The notes: a model not told the origin generated them from the letters alone. Shown: positions 39,769-50,733, counted from the first letter of the stretch. The stretch: 58,514 nucleotides of DNA from Kovacikia minuta CCNUW1 (GCF_020091585.1 NZ_CP083584.1:1-58514), one strand, 5' to 3'. Made by a program: numbers and translations.

Positions 39769-42700
39769 TCATGACAGCAACCCTTCAATCACCCCTATAG
39801 ACGTGGTATCAAGGGTTACGAACATACCGATCGCGCCCACAGCGAAACCTGCGATGCCATCGATGGCAGCAACCAGAAGCGCTGCCTCCTCACCGAAAAG
39901 TTTAAGAGGATTGACCATACCCGGGAATATTCCAATTAGGGCAGCCGCGAAGGAAGCGTCGGAATTTGGATCAAATGAGCCATCGTTGATAAATGTGTAG
40001 ATCGTCGCCGCAAGCGCGACCACGCTCATCAGTGACAAAATGAAAGACAGCATATAGCTATCGTCTGCACTGAGATTAACGACAGGTAGTCCAAACACAC
40101 CGATTAATAAACCCGCTATGCCGATCCCATAGGCAATCCAATCATCCGTACTGGGTGGGTCACTGGGGTCAGTATAGGTGACTTCTGGACCAGTAATAGC
40201 TGCGATCACCATCCCCAGTGCTGTTTGGATATAAGACACAGGTGCTGGCGGGCTTTCTTCACCGAAGGCGTCTGCAAAAGCATTGATCATCCCCGCGATG
40301 ACCGCAGCCATCCCAGCACTGACCCCAAGTACACGCCGAGCGAAAGGTGGGAGAGGAGGGTTGATCCCAACCTGCACCGCAGTCATAGATGCCTTCTCAA
40401 ATCCCTGAGAGGGATACTCGCCTTCCACCACGCGGTAGATGATGGTGACGGGAATCGCTGCCACCAGTGTGACCAGGTTGAGGATCGTCAGATGTTCGCC
40501 GGTGATTTCGTGATATAGCCAACTGAGGACGGGGATATCGATTTCGCTCGTGATCGCACTCATGACGGTGTCAATCACATCGTTGATGATTTCCATAAAC
40601 CCGTCTACAAATGCCTGAGCAACATCCATTGCGGCAAGCACGAGCGTCTCGATCATGTCGAGTAGGGTGATGAGCAGGTTATCAAAGAAGGTGGACACTG
40701 AGCAGGATGAAAAGGTATTAGTGAAATCCGTTTTGAGTTGTGCGAAAGCGCTGCTCAAATCTCCGTCTGAGAGGCGTTGAATGAAAGTATTGATGAAATC
40801 ACTAACGGAGCTATCTGCGACTTGCATGGTGGATGGCGACAGGTTTGTCCCTGGCAAGCCATGTTTCATCTTTTGCAAGCTCCAACTGCAATGCACAGAA
40901 CGAGAACTGCCGCTGCTGTTAGGACCGACTGAGCCAGGTCCAGCCTTGAAAGTTGTGTGAGATGTTGCACCGCTTCCCGGCAATTGCTTTGTGCCCTGGT
41001 TCGGGTTGAGCTTACTTCTAAGCTGGTTGAAGACTTGTTGAATCTCCGTTGTGCTCTGACCGAAGAAGCTGTCGATATTCGGGATCACGTTCTGTTGAAT
41101 GAGTGTCTTCAGGGCAGATACTTGCGTTGTCACTTGCCCCGCTAACCATTTTTGCGTCCACATGATTTCGCCAAAGTGGAACAGAACGCTGAGGGCTTCA
41201 ATGATGTCTTTAATTAGCTTGGCGAGTGCGACAAAGAAGCTGGCGATCGCATGGGCAATGTCTTCAACCACTTTGATGATTGCTTTAAAGACTTTCTTAA
41301 TGTCGTTCCAGACGTATTGCAACCCTACATAAACGTCTTCGGCAATGCTGACAATCACCTGCTTAATTTCTGCCACAACTTTCGTGAGCCAGTTCCAAAA
41401 GTCGGTGAAAATGTTGCCGACGCGGCGACCCTCAAAGGGCAGTCCTCCGTCAGTCGGCGACCAGGGCAGACCTTCTAACTGATCGATCGCCGTGCGGGCA
41501 TCGGCATGATTAATTTCAGTGTGACTGAAGGGGTTGCTGTTGGGGTCGTAGGGCTGACTGGGATCAGCAACCGCCAATTTCAACCCAGTCGCTTGATTGA
41601 TCTGGACGGGGCGAGTGGCGATCGCATTATTGGGCGCATAGTGCATTCCAGTGAGATCTTCATAGGGCACATAGGGCGTGTTGGGGTCAGCCGATTGCAG
41701 TGCCGACAGCACCCTTCCCAGTTGCACCTGAGTCGAGCCACCGGGGTCTACCCCCTGCCGCATTTGCTGTGTGGCTTTTGCTATCTGCTGCGGTTGTCCG
41801 GCAGTCTTTTCATCGTCGGTAAACAACGAGGTGCCGCTGTAGTTAACCACGGAAGACAGGTCAGGATGATCAGGGTCAGTATAGGAGGCATCTGAGGTGC
41901 TGCTAGAGGCGTAGCTGTTGGAGACGCGCCCGTGAAACTCATGGTCGGGGAAGATCAGAATCCGCTCGAAGGAGTTCATGAAGGGTGCCCACACGCGCAG
42001 TATTGAGGTGTTGACGTTGCCAGCAGTGCTAACAATCACCAGCGTGCCGTCCACCCCCGTTTTGACCGAGGCATAGTCACTGTCACTCGGACCGATCGTG
42101 TAGGGCTGATCGTTAATGATGACCTGCGTGTTAGGCTGATCTGCCCAGATCTTGACGGCTTCATGGGGACGAGGTGCCTTCAAGTCATCGACGATCGTCA
42201 GGTGAGTTTGGTAACGAGCCACCGAATGCAGGATGGAATTGTTAAGATCAGTTGCTGGCTTATCCGGGTCTTGCATCAACTGCGATTCGATAATGAAGTC
42301 GCGTAAGCCTTGGACCAGTTCATCAACCCGGATGCCAAACACTTGGTTAGACTCAGATGTTGACATATAGTCAACACTATTACCACCGGCATAAATCACG
42401 CCATTGCTGAGACTGGTTGAGAGCGCCTGAATTTGGGTGCAGCCTGTAGGCAGGCTTCCCTGTGTATCCTTATCTGGAACATAAGCAAAGAGAGAGTTCC
42501 AATCAAAATCTGCACTGGGGCTGCTGATGCCGAAGATGACGATCGGCTTCGTCACTGCGCTGCCGAGGTTTTCCGGATCGGGCACAGTGGTTCTATAGAT
42601 AAAGGGCGTTGATGAAATGTAAGCCTCGCTATCATCACCCCCGGCGGAATGCTGGTGAACCGGTAGGAACTCGTTATTCAATCCCCAAAGTTTGCCATTA

Positions 42701-43135
42701 CTGTCACCAAACCACAGTGTACTATCAGTAACGCCAAGACCAGGATCGTAGGCAAGTCCAGTGGTGATGCGTGTTGCGTCTGGCAAAGCATAAGAATTAA
42801 CGACTTCGGTTAAATCACCCTCTATCGTATAGGGAACGGCAAAGACCTGATCAAAGCAAATAAACGCAAGAGCCGGAAGATATTGCATTGTAGGACTAAA
42901 CTGAAACTCACTCAGAATCGTTGACAAATTGCCGAAATAATCGGGATTAATGGCTCCATTCCATCGATTAATTAGGCGAACGCTCATATTTGCGGGAGCT
43001 TGCACATCGCATTGAACTAAACACAGACCAAGCCCACCACGAGAGGCGATTTGAACTATTAGATTAATCTGTCCATACGGACTTTTCGCAAAGATGGGTG
43101 TAGTGTAACTTGGTATGAACCCACTTTCATTTTGG
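39769..43135 (-). pseudogene. Giant beta-propeller protein, C-terminal part (cut by IS66)
   Basis: The frame is open from the IS66 target site to 39769. It continues the 5' part in frame (QN-ESGFIPSYTTPIFAKSPY...). Removing the IS and one 8-bp duplicate gives a single gene of 1,892 codons. A GTG at 43005 opens 1,078 codons. The N-terminal half of this piece holds propeller-like blades with repeated G-x-x-Y motifs. The middle (about 520-650) has long amphipathic helices (FWNWLTKVVAEIKQVIVSIA). The last 300 residues contain several hydrophobic helices, perhaps membrane-active. Function unknown; the layout recalls large toxin-like or surface proteins. Confidence 0.75.
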
Positions 43136-44722
43136 GTAAGCGTTCAGGGGGTAATAGCAACAGTAGGTAGTAGGGAGGGAGCAGATCGACCCTGCCGAGC
43201 AGCACGACAGGCCTCAACCAGATAATCTAACACTGGACGATTTTGAGATCGTAGTGTCGTGACCACCGTGAGCATTCTTGAGACAAATAAACTGCCCACT
43301 TGACTTTGAGAACCAAAGCTATTTTTGCGCCATAAAACGGCTGGACGCAGTGCCCGTTCTGCTGCATTATTGGTTGGTTCAATCCCTGCTGTTGTCACAA
43401 ACGTCCATAACGCTGTCTCTACTTTCAACAGTTGCTGGCAGGTTCGAACTGTTTTTGCTAACGGTGTTTTTTCTTTTGTTCCAATGACATAAGCAGATCC
43501 CTCACTCAGCAACTCGTGAATGCGTTGCTGAATAGGTGCGACTTCTAAAATAAATTGCGAACGCTCTAAAGTGCCATCTCGAACCCGATACCACAACTCA
43601 AACAACAACTTCTGTTGAGCTAACAGTGCTCGACCTAATTCACCAGAAACTCCAGACCGTTCGGCAATCCGAGTAAAATCTCGTTTGAGATGGGCCCAAC
43701 ACAGTTGTCGGCCTTTGAGTTCAAGCCAAGTATAGGCACTGAAGCGGTCACTGCTGACAATGCCATTAAAGGCCTGGCCCAATAAGTCTTGGCACACGGC
43801 TTGAGAGCGTCCTAGACAGACTGCAAAATAGCTGACTAATGGGGTGACGATTACCCACAACCAACCTTTGCATCGAGTCGGATTGTTGCCATCGCTATTG
43901 CCTTGAGCAAAGCTGGTTTCATCCATATTCACCTGAGCTTGGGCTTGGACATAGCGCTGGGCTTGAACCACAGCCTCTGCAACCGAATCAGAACTCTCCT
44001 GCCGCAGTTGGTTGATACTGCCGACTGAAATCTCCACCCCAAACAATTCCCACAGCAATTCTTGGACCATTCGGTGTGACTGGCGGTACTGTCCGCTCAA
44101 CACGCCAACGTGAGCCACCACTCGCTCTCCATAACCACTCCCGTTGCAAATCTCCTCGTCCCAAGCCCGCGTCACTCCCCCACATCGCCCACACGCCAAG
44201 GCATGAAACCGATGCTCACACACTTGAGGCACAATCGGAGGGATTTCTACAACCTGAATCCGATGCGGGTCGTGGTCTACTCCGTTCAATCTCCCACCAC
44301 AGTGCACGCACGCTTCAGGATAATAGTCTTCAACGTTCTGGCATTGCTCAGTTGGATACAACGAGCGCCCATGCCCTTCGTGTCCAGGTTGTCCACCTCG
44401 CTGCTTGCCACTTTTCGGCTTCTCCTTCACTTTGAACCCTTTGCTCATATCCTGTGACGGAGGTTGAGACGAATTCTGGCTGTTTTGCTTGACCTGTTCC
44501 TTGAGTAATTCGTTCTCTACTTTGAATTCCTCGTATTGTTGCTCTAGCTGTTCGATGCGCCCAACCAAACTGTTCACCAATCGTTTGACACTCTCTGGGG
44601 TCTTTTCCCAATCCGTTTGGCTAATCTCGTTCACTGAGTTGGGCAAGTTCTCGTTCATCCTGTTAGCCTATCAGCACCTTTCATTTTTCTCAATTCCCTG
44701 ATCCAACCGTCTGAACAGTTAC
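43136..44722 (-). mobile_element. IS66-family insertion sequence, 1,587 bp with 8-bp TSD
   Basis: Ends are GTAAGCGTTCAGGGGG (43136) and, on the other strand, GTAACTGTTCAGACGG (from 44722), imperfect inverted repeats of the IS66 type (GTAA start). The 8-bp target duplication CATTTTGG flanks it at 43128-43135 and 44723-44730, which fixes the borders exactly. It carries only the main transposase gene; the small tnpA/tnpB genes of full IS66 elements are absent, as in the shorter branch of the family. It interrupts one large gene. Confidence 0.93.
43144..44658 (-). CDS. IS66-family transposase
   Basis: A 504-aa transposase. An N-terminal leucine-zipper-like coil (VNSLVGRIEQLEQQYEEFK...ENELLKEQVKQNSQNSSQPP), a zinc-binding module (CVHCGGRL; CGRCGG), then the DDE domain: first Asp in QVNMDETSF, second in GIVSSDRFSAY, Glu near the end in IEPTNNAAERALRP (TNNxxE). 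It moves the element by DDE transposition. Its length is that of the stand-alone TnpC type. It fills nearly the whole element and looks intact, so the element may still be mobile. Confidence 0.93.
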   Translation of the reverse strand: MNENLPNSVNEISQTDWEKTPESVKRLVNSLVGRIEQLEQQYEEFKVENELLKEQVKQNSQNSSQPPSQDMSKGFKVKEKPKSGKQRGGQPGHEGHGRSLYPTEQCQNVEDYYPEACVHCGGRLNGVDHDPHRIQVVEIPPIVPQVCEHRFHALACGRCGGVTRAWDEEICNGSGYGERVVAHVGVLSGQYRQSHRMVQELLWELFGVEISVGSINQLRQESSDSVAEAVVQAQRYVQAQAQVNMDETSFAQGNSDGNNPTRCKGWLWVIVTPLVSYFAVCLGRSQAVCQDLLGQAFNGIVSSDRFSAYTWLELKGRQLCWAHLKRDFTRIAERSGVSGELGRALLAQQKLLFELWYRVRDGTLERSQFILEVAPIQQRIHELLSEGSAYVIGTKEKTPLAKTVRTCQQLLKVETALWTFVTTAGIEPTNNAAERALRPAVLWRKNSFGSQSQVGSLFVSRMLTVVTTLRSQNRPVLDYLVEACRAARQGRSAPSLLPTVAITP

Positions 44723-47039
44723 CATTTTGGAAGGGTATTGGTTGTTGCCAGCCTCCGCAATTTTGAGGCTGCAAGTTTGGATTTGAATCCTCAGATGGAT
44801 TTGCTACCTGTAACGCCATAGAGGTGTTGAACAGATAAAGGGTGCCATTGTTGTCGTTAAAACACAGTTGGGTTCCACTCAGCGCTGGGGCACAATCAAT
44901 GGAACTATTGGTAGTGAAATGCCATATCTCCTTCGTCAAGTCTCGTGCATCCAGTGCCTGTAGGATACCTTGATCCCCATCGGTACCAATGCTACTGCTA
45001 ACGTACACCAGCTCATGGATGGGATCGAACACTACAACCGTGTAGGATCCTGGGGGATACGAAACCCCAGAGCGCGACACTTCCTGACCAGTATGCTGAT
45101 CTACAGCAACAATCCAAGATTGCTGCTGCTGTTCGTAACCACTATCGAGAACAACCAGGTAAAGATTACCCAGTCCTTGCGAGATCAGACTGTCGGCAGA
45201 AAGTGGGTATTCCTGGGAAGATTTGAACGCATAGGGCGAGTCATAGCGGTAAAGCTGGGTGCTGTTGTCCTGTTGCACCAGGCAGTGAGTTGCTCCATAG
45301 CCAGTCGTGGTCAGCTTCTGCACATTTGTAATGCCTGCCACTAGCTTGGTGTTCGCTCCAGTCAGAAATCGGTATGCGTTGCCCTGGTTGTCATTGTGCC
45401 ACAGCGTTCCATCCGCAGCGACGGCAGTGGCGGTTGGACTCACGCCCAAATCAACAGCGTTCCAGCTCTCTTGTTGTAAGTCGTACAGGTACACATTGTT
45501 GTCGTTATCACGTATCCAGATTTGCTCCGCATTTCCCACTGAAATCTGAACCGCCTGTCCGTTGAAGGATGGAAGCTGCACTGACTGTCCTGCAACCACT
45601 TGCCACACATCTGTCACTCCGTTTCCATAAACACTCAGGTAAACCGTAGTGCCATCTTGCCCCACCGAAATCGATGTTGCTGACCACCCTGCTATCACAG
45701 ACCAGGCAGTGCCATCGTGATGGTAGACGTTATTTTGTCTATCAACCGACCACAGATTGCCGACCCGACCGCTAGGTGCCTGAACAAGCCGTGGATGCCA
45801 GGCAATGGGCCAGTTAGAGAACAGAAGGAAGGTCGGGATATAAAAGGGAGTAACCGGGCTACTTTCGCTCCCCGTAAGGGTGAGCATGGCTGGCCCTTTG
45901 AACAGGTGGACGCAATGTACATCCGTCCACATGCCTGTATTAATTCCTGACGATTGCCAGTCCGGGGGCAGCCCTTGTCCATAGTAATGAGAGAGTGACG
46001 CTGAGGCTTGAGTGATGGTTTCGTTCACCAGGTCAATTGCTAAACCTTCATTCCCCCGCACAACCAGGATGCCTCCACTCACATACTCGGCGATGACCCC
46101 ATCAATCACGCCAGGACCAAAGGTGGGGTCGTCGGTTGGCCAGTTGGACCAGTCAGCTAGATTGACCGGGGCAGCTGATCCATCCGTGGGGACATAGCGA
46201 CCGCCATTGAACAGGTAGAACTTGCCGTTCGGGGCAAATGTAGCTCCCGTCACACCCAGCGTGAAGGAGTAGGGGAGACTGGGCCAGGTCGTGGCAATTT
46301 CGGTGGGGGAACTGGTTTGATTGTTGTTGGCGAGGTCGATCTTGATGTATTGGCTCCCCCGGAAGCAGTAGAGCACTTGGTTCTTCCAATCGAATGCGAT
46401 CGCATCAATCCCGTCGTCAACCGGATTCCACGCATCCCCAATCGAGTCATAGAGATGATGGGCACCACTGGGATCGATCGCAGACAATGTCCCATCCCAT
46501 CCGGCAGCGATATCGGTGGGGGCACCAAACACCATCTCAGCAGAGAGTTGGTTGAAGGTGGGTTGGGGCAGTCCGCTAATTGGGTCGGTGGGCAGCTTGT
46601 GATGCCTGTGATGCCGCTTGTGGGGTCGGTGGTTGCCAGACTGCTGGGATTCAGGCTGACGGGTCGCATTGACCGAGCCTTTTACGGCTCCAAACCCTCT
46701 TTGCCGTTTGGCTCCCCCAACGCGCTTGATTTTGAGCCGGCGCGATCGTCTGGCTTTCCGATTCCTTGTCGGGGTTTTCTGCGGCTTTGAGTGCAGCGTT
46801 TCCGTTGGCAGCAGGTCAGCCTTTGTCGCTCTTAAGGTGAGGGAAGCGCGATCGCTTAAGTCTCCTTGGGAAGCCTGGGATGAAGTGTATTGAAGTAGCT
46901 CACTCCCGTCGAGACTGTTCAAATTATTGGCTTGCAAGGGTAGGCAGGAGGACATGGGCAGTGTTCTAGGCAGAGATACCAACATCATGCTTAAAAGCTC
47001 CTTAGGGTTTGGGCAAACAAATTCCTGCATCGGCAACAC
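44723..47039 (-). pseudogene. Giant beta-propeller protein, N-terminal part (cut by IS66)
   Basis: The frame from 47039 (GTG; ATG at 47030) reads into the IS and stops at 44655 after about 23 foreign residues. Residues 1-90 are low-complexity; 90-150 are extremely basic (RNRKARRSRRLKIKR, HKRHHRHHK). From about 155 to 780 there are repeating blades with hemopexin- or tectonin-like signatures (FDWKNQVLYCFRGSQYIKID; FAPNGKFYLFNGGRYVPTD). Such propellers bind ligands or surfaces. No signal peptide is obvious. The unbroken protein would have about 1,891 residues. It may be a surface-binding or toxin-type protein; the function is not assigned. Confidence 0.75.
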
Positions 47040-48810
47040 ACCCAGTCTGTTGCAATAGGCTGAGAACAGGGGTGCCTATTGCCATTTAGTGAAAATGGTA
47101 CTTTGCGCTCAGGCAAACTGAGGTTTTTTGCATAACCCCTCGAAAAGGTATATTCCAGAATGAGGCACTTGAATCTTATTCGAGCGGCAACTGCATTAAC
47201 TGTTGAGGAATCGCTTGCATATCAATGAGTTCAGGCTGCCTATTGAACTCATAGCGTCCATAGAAATTGATATGCTGCCAGGCAACTGGTGACACTTGGC
47301 TGAGGTTGCTCCCCCGACCCAGGTCACTAATGCTACCCCGGTGAGTCAGTAGGTCAGACAAGATAAAGGCGTTGTAATAGATATTTTACCCCTAGAAGGC
47401 GTACAGCCCAGGGAACAGACGGACAGGCACCAGGGCAGGGAGACAGGAGACGGACAGAGACACGTCCAGCGAACAGAGGGAAGAGGCCCACATGATGGGG
47501 GATACCGGGGATGGTCTAGGAAGGGGCCGTATGACTGGGAATGCCCTCCGTTTGCATAGCCCCAGTGATTGTAGACGGACGGCGGTATAGGGAAGAGAGA
47601 CCGTCCACCAAGCCCCCAACCAGGACAGCGAGAGGAAGAGATCCCACTGCATGAGGATGGCAGGGAGGGCAAGTATTAGGAGGGGCAGACCGTGAACAAG
47701 CCGCTACGTTCACGCGGTGTGTACGCAGCACGTATCGCAGCTTAGGGTAAAGTACACGGCTGAAACCCTTACTCTATGGGCATTGTGCAATGTTCTCGTT
47801 ACCCTAAACGAGCTGTCATTCAGCGGTGAGCGGACTGGGACTACCCACCGACAGTCCACAACCCACAGCCCACAACCACAACAGAGAGAGGAAGAGAGTC
47901 CCACCGTTTGGGGGAAACTGTGGAAGTCGTGATGAGAGAGATGATCGTGCATTCAGTGACCGTACCGCTCCCAAAACTCCTACTGCATGGGCAGTGTGGA
48001 ATGTTCTCGTTACCCTAAACACACTGCGATTACAGGGGCAATCCCAAGACAGACCACCCACCCAAGCAGCCCACACAACCAAAGCAGCTAGCAGCGCGCA
48101 GAGAGTACCCACCCACCGGGCTGGATAAGGGAGCGTATCTCTGGGCATCCCTGGGCATCGGTGCAGTTCTTGGGGCAGCTCAGGGAGCGGGCACAGAGCG
48201 TCAGGGCTTGTCCTTCCCCTCCCTCCAGTGGGCTGCATCCAGATGGGTCACTTCCCTGGTCTTGGGGGATTGTGGTCGGTCCTCTTCGGGTGGGGTCGGT
48301 CATCCCCAGAGCTATCCAGACAGAGCGGAGCAACCCATCTCATGACAGCCCCTCGGATTGTGGTGGATCAGTCTTCGCAGTCCGTTCGGGTAGTGGGTGG
48401 CTGATTCAAGGGCTCAGCCCCGTTCATGCGGCATGTTCCCCCAAAGTAGGCGTATCCCATCTCCGGTGGTGGATCGGTCTTGTATTGCCGTTCGCTTACG
48501 ATCGCTGGGCCATCTGCAAGTGGGAGGGCATCCCCAATCATGCAGTCGGTTCACAGACTATCTCAACCATCCCCAACCTGGTGGGCCTTCTCCATCTGTC
48601 TGTCCGTGCCTCGTTCCCTTTCCGTCTATTCATGTCCCTCTCCGTCTGTCCGTGCTTCGTTCCCCCTCCGTCTGTTCATGCCTTTGGCGTGTTCTCTTCC
48701 CTCTCCCTGTGCGTGTTCTCCTTCTAGCTGTGGGTGTTCTCTTCCCCCCAACCTCCGCCTAAACTAATGGCAGTGGGATTGTGCCCTCTACTCCTTGAAG
48801 CCCACTCACC
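47040..48810. other. Repeat-rich stretch without convincing genes
   Basis: All open frames here are Pro/Ser/Arg/Cys-rich and lack ribosome sites, so I regard them as non-coding. Two 36-bp direct repeats (47774-47809, 47985-48020; 32 of 36 identical) share AATGTTCTCGTTACCCTAAA. A diverged inverted repeat pairs about 47539-47612 with 48466-48533 (TGCCCTCC...CAGTGATTGTA against its complement). Purine-rich GACGGACAG tracts on the left face CTGTCCGTC tracts on the right. A structured RNA, replication origin or decayed element are all possible. Confidence 0.45.
47774..48020. repeat. Pair of 36-bp direct repeats, 211 bp apart
   Basis: The copies at 47774-47809 and 47985-48020 differ at four positions and share AATGTTCTCGTTACCCTAAA. 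Flanks are partly similar too, suggesting a diverged tandem unit of about 211 bp. The sequence TTAGGGTAA, the complement of part of the repeat, lies at about 47741 and could pair with it. Confidence 0.6.
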
Positions 48811-49590
48811 ATGACCGAATCCCCTCTCCCTGCCACTGCCTCAACCTCTCTGCCCATCCAACTGTTGTGGGACTGGCTAGACTCCCTCGAACAGATGCCC
48901 TTAAGTGCCGATAGAGGGGCAATTGGGCAGGCCATTGCGCACCTGGAATCTGCCATTGGAGATCGCCCTTTGAGTGTACAGATGGGCATCGTAGCGGATG
49001 TATTGTTGCGCCTCAGTGAGCTGGTCTTGCAACGGGCAGAGGAGAGCTTAACGGCCTGGGAACAGAAGCATCGACCAACCGATGTCCTATTGAGTGCCGA
49101 TGACCTGGCGGGCTTGATTATTAGCTCCACTGAGGTTGATGTGAGTGAGTTCCTGATTGAGGCACCCCCTATTCCCCGTTGGCGGTCTCCCTTAAGGGTA
49201 AAAGAAGGGGAGGGGGAAACAGAGGCGTTCTATGAGATGGATGAGGAGAAAGCGGCCTTCCTCAAGGAGCTACCGCCCCCTGAACCCCTGCGGGATGAGG
49301 AGATAGAGCGGCAATTGAAGGCACTGGCTTACGATGAGGATATCTCAGGTTGGAGTGCCACTGTGGGTCAGTACTTGCAACATCGATGGGCGAGCTTGAG
49401 TCGCAGGCAAGGAGTATCAAAAGCGGTGGATAAGGGCGGGATTCCCCTGCTGGAGCTGCCCGCTGCGGTGGGGCTGCCCCTTTCTAAGGTGTGGCTGTCG
49501 TTGCTGTTGGGAGAGGGAGGGGGAAGGCTGGTGCAGGCGTCAGAGGACTTCTATGATGCGGCGGGGGTGAGGATCTTCGCTGCCCCTTAG
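48811..49590 (+). CDS. Unknown plasmid protein
   Basis: A 259-aa acidic protein. The N-terminal half is helical (IQLLWDWLDSLEQMPLSADRGAIGQAIAHLE), the middle has a Glu/Pro-rich linker (KELPPPEPLRDEEIERQLK), and the C-terminal part may form a winged helix (IPLLELPAAVGLPLSKVWLSLLL). It lies directly before the palindrome and iteron cluster at 49.6-50.0 kb. A role in replication control is conceivable from position alone. The family is not recognised. Confidence 0.55.
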   Translation: MTESPLPATASTSLPIQLLWDWLDSLEQMPLSADRGAIGQAIAHLESAIGDRPLSVQMGIVADVLLRLSELVLQRAEESLTAWEQKHRPTDVLLSADDLAGLIISSTEVDVSEFLIEAPPIPRWRSPLRVKEGEGETEAFYEMDEEKAAFLKELPPPEPLRDEEIERQLKALAYDEDISGWSATVGQYLQHRWASLSRRQGVSKAVDKGGIPLLELPAAVGLPLSKVWLSLLLGEGGGRLVQASEDFYDAAGVRIFAAP

Positions 49591-49616
49591 TTCACCCTTC
49601 CTTTACAAACTCCGTT

Positions 49617-49840
49617 TTGAATCGATTCAAGATCAAGGTGGGATAAAGAGACCTCGTTTTGAATCGATTCAAATCAATTCTTCCGACCAGATACGTCAGC
49701 TATGACCGACTGCACTGAACCCCATTTGGTTAGAGCGTTATTCAGCTAGCTTATTGAATGAATTGAGTCAATTGCTCCAGCTTATCGATGAATTGAATCG
49801 TTTCGGTTCGTCCCTAAAGTGTGGTTTTGAATCGATTCAA
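49617..49840. repeat. Three copies of a perfect 14-bp palindrome
   Basis: TTGAATCGATTCAA occurs at 49617-49630, 49659-49672 and 49827-49840, each preceded by TT. A partial copy (TTGAATCG) lies near 49794 and another at the window's last bases. The first two are 42 bp apart, four helical turns. They could be centromere (parS-like) sites for ParB or operator sites near the origin. Confidence 0.75.
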
Positions 49841-49861
49841 AAACCCATTGCCTGTCCAATG

Positions 49862-50020
49862 AGTTACGGCAGAGTTACGGCAAGGTTACGTCAAATCTGC
49901 CGTAAAACTTCGGCAAAATTACCGCAAAACTGCCGTAACAGGGCTAGCGAGACGAGGTTTGGGGTCAATTGCGGCAGATCTACGGCAAAGTTGCGGCAAG
50001 GTTGCGGTAAGACTGCCGTG
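49862..50020. repeat. 11-bp iteron array, candidate replication origin
   Basis: About a dozen copies of TTACGGCAAG or variants (TTGCGGCAAG, TTACGTCAAA), on both strands, spaced 11 bp in two blocks: 49864, 49875, 49886, 49898, 49909, 49919, 49931, then 49969, 49980, 49991, 50002, 50014. One copy per helical turn is the usual arrangement for Rep-binding iterons. The HU gene ends just right of it. An 11-bp period rules out coding as the cause. Confidence 0.75.
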
Positions 50021-50076
50021 TTTGTTTCCTTACTTCTAGCTGAGTCAAACGAGCCAAACGAACTCGACTCAAGCCC

Positions 50077-50403
50077 CTACTTCGACTTTCCTTTCGACTT
50101 AGCTGCTGGAGCCTGCTCCTCTAAAGCAGGAGGTGCCACCTTCTCTTTGAAGAGCTTCCCGGCTGAGAAAGCCGGAACCTTCGTGGCTGGGATTTGAATC
50201 GTTGCCCCCGTTGAGGGATTGCGTCCTTCCCGAGCTGAGCGATCACGCACTTCAAACGTGCCAAAACCGACCAGGGTTACCTTTTCACCTTCTGCCACGG
50301 TGTCTAGAATCGTGTCCAGAAGCGCTGTCAGAACCGTGTCTGCATCCTTCTTGGTGCAATCTGCTTTGGCTGCGATCGCGTCAATTAACTCGCCCTTATT
50401 CAT
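50077..50403 (-). CDS. HU-family DNA-binding protein
   Basis: From the ATG at 50403 (MNKGELIDAIAAKADCTKKD) this gives 108 residues. The fold is complete: helical N-terminus, VTLVGFGTFEVRDRSAREGRNPSTG (about 44-68) and the DNA-arm region with IQIPATKVPAFSAGKLFKE. A Lys/Ala-rich tail of about 18 residues (EEQAPAAKSKGKSK) is longer than in standard HU. The frame is open to 50469 but an AGGTAG site before 50403 marks the start. HU bends DNA and often helps plasmid origins open. Its location next to the iteron array fits that role. Confidence 0.9.
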   Translation of the reverse strand: MNKGELIDAIAAKADCTKKDADTVLTALLDTILDTVAEGEKVTLVGFGTFEVRDRSAREGRNPSTGATIQIPATKVPAFSAGKLFKEKVAPPALEEQAPAAKSKGKSK

Positions 50404-50511
50404 CCCTGCTACCTCTATTTCCAGAAAAGCTGAATGCGATTGTAGTCCAGCTTTCCTTCTCTGGATCACCTATTCCGTGGATAGAAAGCCCCGATTGAGC
50501 ACCGATCCAAG

Positions 50512-50733
50512 CTATAGAGCAATGGGGTTTTCCTTATCCTCCGCATTGAAGGTGACACCCAGGCAGTTATTCCCTACAATGCAACCACATTCTCCTATCG
50601 CCTTCAACCTGCGGATGAATCGTCCTCCAGCCAGCAGCCAGCTTGCTGCACCCAGATTCCCAGCCGGAACAGCCCCCCATCCCATAACACATACCCATAT
50701 ACTCAGTATGGCTTTTTGGAGAGGGTATAACAT
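50512..50733 (-). CDS. Possible small protein
   Basis: A 73-codon frame that could start at the ATG at 50733 or an inner one at 50685. The end looks like protein (AGGRFIRRLKAIGECGCIVG, then VTFNAEDKENPIAL). It has no clear ribosome site and no family match. Retained as a weak candidate because the frame fills the gap between HU and the MobV relaxase. Confidence 0.3.
   Translation of the reverse strand: MLYPLQKAILSIWVCVMGWGAVPAGNLGAASWLLAGGRFIRRLKAIGECGCIVGNNCLGVTFNAEDKENPIAL

Noticed and set aside
48161-48727. 188-codon open frame in the repeat-rich zone
   Set aside because: Composition follows low-complexity TCCGTCTGT tracts, there is no ribosome site, and parallel frames are equally open.
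49754-50197. 147-codon open frame across the iterons and HU gene
   Set aside because: It reads through 11-bp iterons and antisense to HU; the period is not a multiple of three.
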